Positions 9,460-17,296 of a stretch of 27,613 nt of DNA are shown here, piece after piece (the first letter of the stretch is position 1; every line of letters begins with the position of its first letter). Position numbers and translations under genes: made by a program. The DNA comes from Nemertoderma westbladi (Eukaryota > Xenacoelomorpha > Nemertodermatida > Nemertodermatidae): contig JAUCBJ010008889.1 in NCBI GenBank assembly GCA_032718475.1, positions 1-27,613 of the forward strand, in the 5' to 3' direction. Below the pieces are notes generated by a model. It did no database searches, was not told the origin of the DNA, and saw only the letters and a program-made list of their open reading frames with translations.

Positions 9460-9630
9460 TCACTATATACCAATACTAGGCCTACTGTAACTCTCCAGAT
9501 ACGAAATCTGCAGTAACCTTGAAGTGAAATACATCACATTGTTATTGGCAAAGCTAAATATAATTTTTAATAATACTAGCTAGTACACAAATAATAGCTA
9601 CCGGTATTTTTATTTTGCCTATAGCTACCT

Positions 9631-9671
9631 AGTTCCCAGTCCTGGTATAAATAACATTCTAGAAGTCCATG
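9631..9671 (-). repeat. right terminal inverted repeat
   Basis: Reverse complement begins CATGGACTTCTAGAATG and ends near ACTGGGAACT, pairing with 7393-7434. Confidence 0.9.
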
Positions 9672-9678
9672 GTTTGGC
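9671..9678. repeat. right target-site duplication, GGTTTGGC
   Basis: Same octamer as 7385-7392 in direct orientation; its first G may belong to the element end. Confidence 0.75.
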
Positions 9679-10141
9679 CCGCCCAATAATACTCCTACAG
9701 CCAACTCTCTATGTATTCCTTTGCCACAGCTGTCAATGAATGTCTAAATACATATAATTTCGCGACAAAATAATGTCAAAAAAACGAAATATTTCGAATA
9801 CCACACATAGAATCGATCTGTGATTATGAACCACCAAAGCAATGTACTTGCAAAGTTTCATAAAAAACGCCAGGCAGGAAGTGCCTGAACCTGGTTAGGA
9901 TGAGCCAGTCAGTGAGTCAGTGAATCAGTCAGTCAGTTAGTCAGCCAGTGTTATATGAACTTAGATTATTACAGTCCGCTGTCGAGCGGGCTCCTAATTA
10001 AGTAACTTTAAAGGAATGATACATTATTGATATTAACTTTAAAGAAGTCAATCATTTAATAATAGATAAAACGAAACAGTAAAAAATAAATTGAACTGCA
10101 GGATTTTACTGGAGTACGAATTGCAGACATATTGGCATATC
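9679..10141. other. intergenic DNA with CAGT-type simple repeat
   Basis: No gene seen. A degenerate (CAGT)n tract runs at 9905-9950. Preceding it is a stretch including GCAAAGTTTCATAAAAAACG. The BEL element begins immediately after GGCATATC at 10141. Confidence 0.6.
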
Positions 10142-10418
10142 TGTAAAGGCTTTTGCGTAATTAGCCGGTTATTTTCCCCGTAAAGTACTCTGTAGTTGGT
10201 TTAACCGGCATAAAAGGCCGTGTCCTTACTGTATTGTTGTTTTAGAGGACATAAAAGCCATTTCTTCTGTATGTGTACTTTAGCGGACATGATTAGCAAT
10301 TCTATGACGCAATAAGCCGGATCCTCTTGAAACAGTGTAGATACCATGACGACGGCTAACAGCTGATATTGCCACGTAGAACATCTCTTTGTTCTTTGTT
10401 CTCTCTTTGTTCGGTCGA

Positions 10419-10483
10419 CCAATCAGAGCGTTTTTTGCCTCTGTGTTGGAGATGGTATATAGAAACTAGGGAAGTGAGTCAGT
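10419..10483 (+). promoter_or_regulatory. LTR promoter: CCAAT, TATA, initiator
   Basis: CCAAT at 10419-10423, TATATAG at 10456-10462 and a TCAGT initiator match at 10479-10483 lie in order. The TATA-to-initiator distance, about 25 bp, is slightly short. Upstream are repeated CTTTGTT words (about 10387-10411). Predicted transcription start near 10481. The same block occurs in the 3' LTR at +15,935. Confidence 0.6.
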
Positions 10484-11278
10484 ATATGATTTCTTCCACA
10501 GCCTACAACACCGGCGTGGAACCTCTGTGTTTCAGTCTTTAGCTTAACATTAGTAGGCTTAATTATAGAGCGTATATCCGTTATCAAACCATATCAATTC
10601 TTATCACACTAACTTACTTAACATTACTGCTTTGCTGTCGGTTATTCATTATATTTGTTGATGAAATATTATATTCGGAATACTGATAAACAATCAGACA
10701 CCCCAATCTTCTTGATATACTAAAGGTTAGAGAGACCGGATACATATAACGATTGCGACTTACATTAAGTGGTTTGAAGTGAATCTAATGCTATTTTATA
10801 GGCCCTATACGTATTGTCTGTTGTTCTCCTTATATGTGACTAAAATTAGTGAAGGTCGGCAGATTAGAGTGCAGTATTGTGCAGCATTGTGTATGATTGT
10901 GATTGATAACGAAGCATCTCCTAAAGAATGCGCCATATACGTGAATCTATAGCCATCCCGTTGCGTCTGGTTTAAGCCATAACTCTGTTTATATATTTAG
11001 AGCGCCACGTCCTAAAGGAACTGTTAATATTTCCCGAAAGTGAATAATATTGTCAGAGATTTATATATCAAGATCAGTCGAATAATACAGTAGGTCTATC
11101 CCGCAATACGATTAGGCTTCCGAATCCAGTCTCCCGGGTATATCCAGCGGGTGAATGATCGCGCATAGACTGGTTTCGGCTAATGTAGTGTATCAAACAT
11201 TTGTCGTAGGCTAAAGACTATCTATTATCTAGAAGACATCCTAATTTGGCAGGTTAAACTGCTAAAGGTCTGAAAGCG

Positions 11279-11391
11279 CGAACAATAACGGATATAAAGT
11301 TCGGATTGCAGGGTAGGCAATAAATACAGTTTAATATTGTTCTGGTAAGAACAATAACGGATATTGCTTCTGTATTGCAGTAGGCAATAAA
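11279..11391 (+). repeat. ~68-bp duplication in LTR, each copy with AATAAA
   Basis: AACAATAACGGATAT recurs at 11281 and 11350. Each copy ends in TAGGCAATAAA (AATAAA at about 11319 and 11386), so the LTR carries two spaced polyadenylation signals. A stretch rich in ACCGGTACC palindromes follows at 11399-11460. The 3' LTR carries the same arrangement. Confidence 0.7.
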
Positions 11392-11630
11392 GCTGAAGTA
11401 CCGGCAACCGGTACCCAGTAGGCCTGACTACCTAACCACCCGGACCGGTACCTACAGCAGTACAGGTACAGCAGTATTATTCGATTTTGATTATTATATA
11501 CCAGTAGGCCTTAATTTAAAATCAGGGAGGGCCCGCCCTGGTTTTTTATTGAGATTTTACTTATTTCTGTCAAGTTTTATTTATTTGTAGGCCAATATTG
11601 ACCAGAAGGCGTGTAAGCCTGCTCAGATTG

Positions 11631-12210
11631 TACAGATAATTTGTAGCCTTGACTGTTGTCTAACTGTTGTTAAGTCTGAACGGATTGCAGTGTGTGTAGA
11701 GCATCTGTCTGATAAAGTGCTAGTTAGGAATGTAGGGGCTTCAAATGCTGTGAGGTAAACCCCCTTTGAAAGAATAAGTCGTACTACTAGGTTAGAACGC
11801 ATACTAACTAATCATTTCGGAGTCTGCATATACTATAGTTTATTTAGGCTTGATAGTAGTCTGCCATCGTTTGGTCTGTACTTTGTTTGTGTAGTCTGTA
11901 CAGGTAGCGTATAATTCTTATTTAGATAATTTGTAGGCTGGATAGTTGTCTGGCTGTTGTTAGGTCTGAGGAAATTTCGGTGTGTGTAGAGTGTATGTCC
12001 GATAAAGTGCCAGTTGGGAACGTAGGGGCTTCCAGCGCTGTGAGGTAAACCCCCTCTGAAAGAATAAGTCGTACTACTAGGTTAGAACGCATACTAACTA
12101 ACCATTTCGGAGTCTGCATATACCGTAGTTTGTTTAGGCTTGATAGTAGTCTGTCAGTATTTGGTCTGCATTTTGTTTGAGTAGTCTGTACGCGTAGCGT
12201 AATATTTATT
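11631..12210. repeat. 290-bp tandem duplication across the LTR/leader
   Basis: Copy one is about 11631-11920, copy two about 11921-12210. The spacing is constant at 290 bp (AGATAATTTGTAG at 11634/11924, GTACTACTAG at 11781/12071). Identity is high, with a ~100-bp core nearly unchanged. Copy one begins inside the proven LTR, so at least part of the duplication belongs to the LTR. Confidence 0.9.
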
Positions 12211-13555
12211 ATTCAGAGTTTATGCTATTATTCGCAACATTCATATCCCCAAGTTTATTCCTACAGTAATTGTGCTTGTTATACATACCGTTATAGTTAA
12301 ACTAACCCCGGTACTACATCAGGGCTGCTTGGCGTAGGTAAAGACTGGAGATTTTATGCTTTGGTCACTCCGGCAGATACCGTGGTTCTTTTAGCTGTTC
12401 AAGTATTTTTAACTACTGATTATTTGTTGTACAAGTACTTGTACCTAATTTAGGGTTTAGTGTACAGTGCTTTCCGAAGGTAATTATCGTGTAGGCAGCA
12501 TATTTGTGTTGTAAAGTGGTTAATAGGCACGTTGGTTCTGGTAGACCGTGGTAATTAACTTCTGGGTAGGAACACTCCGTGATACATAATGTAGTACTTA
12601 TAGCGATATGGCTATAAGTCGTCAGACGGTGGTATTTTCCTATCTGGACAACGCAGTATATTTACTACTACTTATTATTTTCAAATACCGTAGTACCCTG
12701 TCCGTAGTAATAACCAGATATTCTAACCCTTTGTTAGGCTGGTTAGTAGACTTCTTGTAAAATTACCCTAAAAATTCGTATTTGTGTATTTGTAATTTTT
12801 TTTTTGTGTTTATTTAGAGATTGTAATCTCAACCCGAATTGTACGTAATTTGTAGTATTAAGTAACTTAGGTAAATTAGAATTATTTGTTTTAGTGTCCA
12901 ACAAGTAGCACTTCACTGAGAGCGCACCGCTTCTGTGTAGTGACTCCCCCCAGAAATAATAACATTTATTTCAAATATTGACAAAACCCATTTTAACGGG
13001 TATATATATTATAAATCAACTCTAAGATTTATAAATGGTAGGCCTGCCATACAACAATTAGGTCTAAATATCAGTTGGACTACTGCTTAAATAACGGTAA
13101 TAAAGTAAGTTAAAGTAACCAAGTAACCCCTACAAATTCAGAAATTCAATTATTTAAAATAATTGACATACCAGTATTTACCATAGGCTTATTATATTTA
13201 TTTCTATAAATTTAGGCTGAAATTATACCGGTATTCTGTAATTAATTCTAGTCTGTAATTATACTTATATATATACACTATAAGTGTAAGCTGTATACCG
13301 GTTTTCACGATAGGCCTATTATATATTTATATATATTTGTGCTGGAATTACATACCGGTATCCTGTGACAAACCTAGTCTGTAATAATACTTATATATAT
13401 ACTATAAGCATACCGGTATTCTAATATATTATATATATATCACGCTACACTGAGTAGCAGTATCGGTAATTAATTACTAGGCTAACAGTGATACTGAATT
13501 ACTAGACTTGCTTAAACTGTAATATAGCAGTAGGCATTCAACTGTACAAACCAAC
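12211..13555 (+). other. rest of LTR and/or untranslated leader
   Basis: No ORF of note before gag. AT-rich with many ACCGGTA words. An imperfect ~126-bp duplication is present at 13220-13285 and 13346-13409, each copy with ACCGGTAT, AGTCTGTAAT and ACTTATATATATA. The end of the LTR and the primer-binding site must lie somewhere in 11678-13555. Confidence 0.6.
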
Positions 13556-16500
13556 ATGTCTGACACAAAGCAAAATCTGTCAGACAGTCTCCTAGATACA
13601 ACCATATGTGACCTAGACAGGAGTGTGGAACGTGTTAAACAGAAGTTCAACTCACCTCCTACTGTAAGAAAGATCATTCCCCCAGTAGTAATATCAGAAC
13701 CCAGGCTGGTCCAACACCGTAGATCTATCATAGGCACTAGAGCTCAGGTCAAGCGGGACCAAGAAGCAGCGGAACAACAACAACTCACGAGCCAAGAACT
13801 TATTTCTCAACGGTCCGACAGCTCCAGTAGTGAGGATACTGTAGAGCTGACACCCGAGCGCGGAGCAAAGATGACGGATGCGGTTTATTCGGATCCCCTT
13901 CTCATCCTTCCTGCAGCCGTACTCACTAGGTTATTGATTGTGGTGGAAGAACACCAGATCGATTGGGCGAGAAGTAAGCGATCGACTAAAGATAGTTATG
14001 CGGGATATACAAGGGAAGAACTTAAGTCTATTGTCGAGTCGCAATGGAACTTCCCCGGACCCGGACTCCCGTTTGATTTATCAGAAGCTGCCTGGGAAGA
14101 TATACACAGGATGGGAGTAACCAAGGAAACCGTCGATCCAGCTGTGTGGAAGAGGTCCGCAGCCGGATACGTACAGGGATTCGTAAGCTCTATGGAGCGA
14201 GTAGAAAAACAACTGTTTCAACAACCCCAAGGACCTCAAGAGCAGGGACAACTGCTTTATCAAGTTAGAGAAAGAATTCTACGAATCAGGCTAATCTTAT
14301 CAGCCTTTGAGGAGGCTTCTAAAAGAAGACAAGACACGTCGTTGCAAGTTGCCGTAAAGACTTGGTTTCAACGGGTGAGCCTCCAGGTGCAGGGAACGAC
14401 TCAGTGGAAAGCCCAACTGGAAGAGCGCTCAACCCATGGAGAATCAACAGACGCTACTTTTTCCCAAGTGGAAAGTGAAGCGACGGCAGAGAAGCCGCAT
14501 AAGAGGGATGCCATTGACATCTATCTGTCGGACTATCAACGTTTTGTAGGAGATGAAGAGTTGAGGAGAAGACTAGAGGGGCTTAGCCCTAATAGTGAAG
14601 GAGCCCAGCGTGTGTTGGACGCAATCGATGTGGATAGGTTAGCTGCGAACCAAGCTAAATTCAATGAAAGCATCCGCATTGCTAAGGTTCAAGAAGAACA
14701 AGTAAAGAAAAAACGTATAGAAGACAGAAAGATAGCAGCAGTGGCAGCAGCAGTGGCAGCGGCAGAAGCGGAAAGAAAGGCTGTAGAAGCGGAAAGAAAA
14801 GCAGCCGAAGTGGAAAGAAAAGCAGCAGTGGCAGCGGCAGAAGCGGAAAGAAAGGCTGTAGAAGCGGAAATAAAAGCAGCCAAAGTGGAAAGAAAAGCGG
14901 CAGCGGCAGAGGCAGAAGCGGAAAGAAAAGCAGCCGAAGTGGAAAGAAAAGCGGCAGAGGCAGTGGCAGAAGCAGAACGAAAGGCGTCTGAAGAGACTGC
15001 CCAACTAGAGTTGGAAAATCTTCAAGAGAAGCAAGACAACTTTAATAAACAGTTAACAGCTAGTAATATGCAGATGATGAATCGATCTACTCCCAAAAGG
15101 CAAGGTTATACATCATCTGAGGAAGGCAATACCACAGATCAGGAAGGCGGAGGAAATCGATCTCGCCTAAGCAGACGTAAAAGAATGTCCCACCGTCAGA
15201 AATTGCCTGATTTGCCCCCAGCTGTTCGAAGGCAACTAAATAACACAAATTTAGGTAGTACAGAACCCACAGACCAAATAATTAAAATAGAAAGACTCCC
15301 TACTATAGTAGATGAGCCTGAAATAATTAGGCCTGTTCTTGAAATCACCCCTTCGGTGATAGAGACACCTGTACTCCCAGAACCTACCTTTAAATTCCCT
15401 TTACACAGCACCAAATTATCTGTGCCTAGAGGAACAGCCCCTGAAACAGTGTCGGTCCTGGACTCCAAGCGAAATATAAAGGATATATCGCCCGTAGTCC
15501 CTCGTCTGCCCGCTACGACGTTAGCGGATCCTGCTTCGGCGGTTGATTGGGTAGACGAGAGACGGCGGGGGATGGATATTCTCCTCGGAAAGATGGAGGA
15601 GAATCGAGTGCGCTCCTCCCAACAGGTCCGAGAGTTAGAAGGGACTGTTCAACAGTTAAAGGGAACCGTAAAGGAAAGTAGGTTAGAGTTGCAAGAAGTG
15701 CAGCAAAGTATCGCGCTAGAACGCGATAAATTAGCAAATTTACAAAAGGGTATACCACCACCCCCGGTAACAATGTGTCAACCTGTTAGGTCTGAAGTAT
15801 CTCATGCGCAAGGTGTGGAGCCTACACGCATATATACTGCTAGCGAAGTAGAAACTCCTATAGTGAACCCTATTAAGGGTAATTATAGACCTGTTGATAA
15901 TGATATTCCCTATAGACCTGATCATAATCCGAGAAATTTATATACCGATAACTCGATATTGAATAACACGATGGCCCAAGAAAGTTTTACGTGTCAAATG
16001 GCTAGAACCGAAGCCCGGCAAGCGGTAAAGGTGGGAGAGATCGTCAAGTTCAATGGAGATGAGATGAAATGGTTACCTTTTAATGAATATTACAAAGATA
16101 ACATACAGAACTCTGTACTATCTAATGGAGAGAAACTTAGATTCCTCATCGAGTGCTTGGAAGGATCTCCCAAGTTAATGGCGTTAAAGTTTATTGGACA
16201 TCCAGACGGATTAAGACAAGTTTGGGATACACTGAACATCAGGTATGGTAATAGGAATAACATAGCTAAATATTTGTATGCAAAATTAGTAGCGCCCCGA
16301 AAGTTCATTAGCAGCGGGATAATAGAGTTTTCCGATGAGATTCAGGAGATCTGTAGACAATTAGATTGGTTAGGTAAGTCTCATGAATATCAGAGTTCTA
16401 TGGTTATTGGAGCCGTGGCCTCTACTTTACCGAAGGGTGGAGTAGGTACACGCTGGGATAAGAAAGTGTTATATATGATGGAACAACAACAACGAGACCC

Positions 16501-17092
16501 TACCATGGCTGATCTCATGTCATTCTTGGATGGCGAAGTGAAATTACAGCTCATAAAGCAGTCCAGAGAGAAGACACCGGAAAACAAGGTAAGTGAGAAA
16601 CCCGTCTCTAGGAGAAAGGTAACACCAGTGTGTTATACAGACGGCGGCGAAAGCCAGACTTCTCAAGGAGAGGATAGCAGGAAAGACACTGAAAGATCTT
16701 ATTATGTCAATAAAACGCCTAAAGAACCGGTAAGTAAATTCAAGTCTCGAACCAATGACAGGAGAGAACAGGTAAGAAAAACTCCTCCTACGTCTCCCAA
16801 GAGAATTCAGGTGAGAAAGCCCGAAGAAAGAACGAGTGTGCACAATGTTATTCAAAATAAGGTAAGTAACATCAAACCGAAATGTGCGCTATGTGACGGG
16901 ACTCACCGTTTGAATATGTGTGATGAATTCCTGAAGAAATCATTAGCGGAGAGACGGGAAGTCATGTGGGATAAGCGTTTGTGTTATAATTGCCTCAGAC
17001 AAGGACACCAACGGCGAACCTGTTACTCCGACACAAGGTGTGCAAAGTGCGGTGCGAAACATCATATCTTGTTGCACACTGAATTCGAGTGA
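13556..17092 (+). CDS. gag: BEL/Pao Gag polyprotein
   Basis: 1178 codons from an ATG (ACATGT context) to TGA. The N-terminal ~390 residues are Ser/Thr/Gln-rich and I recognise nothing in them. Residues ~393-482 are an Ala/Glu/Lys/Arg repeat (AAEAERKAVEAERKAA style), a long charged helix or coiled coil. A second coiled coil lies at ~690-735 (VRELEGTVQQLKGTVKES). Residues ~825-1000 match the DUF1759 Gag domain of BEL elements (VKFNGDEMKWLPF onward). Three zinc knuckles end the protein: CALCDGTHRLNMC, CYNCLRQGHQRRTC, and CAKCGAKHHILLH (CCHH), at ~1110-1175. It would form the virus-like particle and bind RNA. It is much longer than usual BEL Gag because of the N-terminal extension. Basic linker ~1000-1108 contains several V-S codons that also form splice-donor matches. 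Confidence 0.93.
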   Translation: MSDTKQNLSDSLLDTTICDLDRSVERVKQKFNSPPTVRKIIPPVVISEPRLVQHRRSIIGTRAQVKRDQEAAEQQQLTSQELISQRSDSSSSEDTVELTPERGAKMTDAVYSDPLLILPAAVLTRLLIVVEEHQIDWARSKRSTKDSYAGYTREELKSIVESQWNFPGPGLPFDLSEAAWEDIHRMGVTKETVDPAVWKRSAAGYVQGFVSSMERVEKQLFQQPQGPQEQGQLLYQVRERILRIRLILSAFEEASKRRQDTSLQVAVKTWFQRVSLQVQGTTQWKAQLEERSTHGESTDATFSQVESEATAEKPHKRDAIDIYLSDYQRFVGDEELRRRLEGLSPNSEGAQRVLDAIDVDRLAANQAKFNESIRIAKVQEEQVKKKRIEDRKIAAVAAAVAAAEAERKAVEAERKAAEVERKAAVAAAEAERKAVEAEIKAAKVERKAAAAEAEAERKAAEVERKAAEAVAEAERKASEETAQLELENLQEKQDNFNKQLTASNMQMMNRSTPKRQGYTSSEEGNTTDQEGGGNRSRLSRRKRMSHRQKLPDLPPAVRRQLNNTNLGSTEPTDQIIKIERLPTIVDEPEIIRPVLEITPSVIETPVLPEPTFKFPLHSTKLSVPRGTAPETVSVLDSKRNIKDISPVVPRLPATTLADPASAVDWVDERRRGMDILLGKMEENRVRSSQQVRELEGTVQQLKGTVKESRLELQEVQQSIALERDKLANLQKGIPPPPVTMCQPVRSEVSHAQGVEPTRIYTASEVETPIVNPIKGNYRPVDNDIPYRPDHNPRNLYTDNSILNNTMAQESFTCQMARTEARQAVKVGEIVKFNGDEMKWLPFNEYYKDNIQNSVLSNGEKLRFLIECLEGSPKLMALKFIGHPDGLRQVWDTLNIRYGNRNNIAKYLYAKLVAPRKFISSGIIEFSDEIQEICRQLDWLGKSHEYQSSMVIGAVASTLPKGGVGTRWDKKVLYMMEQQQRDPTMADLMSFLDGEVKLQLIKQSREKTPENKVSEKPVSRRKVTPVCYTDGGESQTSQGEDSRKDTERSYYVNKTPKEPVSKFKSRTNDRREQVRKTPPTSPKRIQVRKPEERTSVHNVIQNKVSNIKPKCALCDGTHRLNMCDEFLKKSLAERREVMWDKRLCYNCLRQGHQRRTCYSDTRCAKCGAKHHILLHTEFE

Positions 17093-17296
17093 AATAGTCC
17101 GAGTCAGGTAAGTGATTCCGAACTACATGTCCAATTCAGTGATGTGAACGACACTGATCAATCTGAGATGGAAGGATTCTATACGGACGAGTTCTCCGAT
17201 GAAAACGAATCCTGTTACATGATAAATACCGCAGTGTATCGAGCACTCACGTATGAAAAAGATACAGACAGCACACCTCACCCTAACTACTTCTGA
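17090..17296 (+). other. gag-pol junction: stop, in-frame extension, +1 shift
   Basis: Gag stops at TGA (17090-17092), but the same frame stays open for 67 further codons to a TGA at 17294-17296, with acidic, plausible coding content (SDVNDTDQSEMEGFYTDEF). The pol frame is +1 relative to gag and opens at 17226 after a TAA at 17223. The two overlap by about 70 nt. Expression of pol therefore needs stop suppression plus a frameshift, internal initiation at ATG 17253, or splicing. A perfect CAGGTAAGT donor lies at 17105-17113, between the stop and the overlap. Confidence 0.65.

Larger units (their letters stand above)
7393..9671 (-). mobile_element. P-superfamily DNA transposon, non-autonomous or decayed (~2.28 kb)
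   Basis: Bounded by ~41-bp inverted repeats starting CATGGACTTC and flanked by GGTTTGGC on both sides. The CAT start and 8-bp duplication are P-element traits, and the only coding remnant inside is a P/THAP9-like transposase C-terminus on the minus strand. Only about 170 bp lies between that remnant and the right inverted repeat, so most of the transposase (THAP and catalytic region) is gone, by deletion or decay. The 5' half of the plus strand holds an (AAT)n tract and a large 36-bp minisatellite. The orientation given is that of the transposase. It could be a deletion derivative once mobilised in trans. Confidence 0.8.
10142..11678 (+). repeat. 5' LTR (minimum extent)
   Basis: Begins TGTAAAGG. 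The copy at 26077-27613 is identical except at 10154 (T/A), 10375 (C/T) and 10526 (T/C). The end given is only where the comparison stops at the window edge; the real LTR is longer. I could not find a convincing CA end followed by a tRNA-complementary TGG site between 11678 and 13555, so the boundary stays open. A weak candidate primer site, TGGTCACTCCGGC near 12362, lacks a proper LTR end before it. ORFs inside (10201-10422, 11225-11407) are duplicated in the 3' LTR and are not genes. Confidence 0.95.

Noticed and set aside
10201-10422. 73-codon ORF, repeated at 26136-26357
   Set aside because: Lies in the LTR across the promoter block and is duplicated only because the LTR is; no family resemblance.
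11225-11407. 60-codon minus ORF, repeated at 27160-27342
   Set aside because: Same reason: LTR sequence on the antisense strand of the element.
12362-12380. Primer-binding site TGGTCACTCCGGC
   Set aside because: Partial resemblance to a tRNA 3' end only, and it is not preceded by a CA LTR terminus; kept as an open possibility, not called.
14639-15004. Cys/Phe/His-rich minus-strand ORF of 121 codons
   Set aside because: It is the complement of the Ala/Glu/Lys repeat of Gag; the composition is an artefact of antisense reading.
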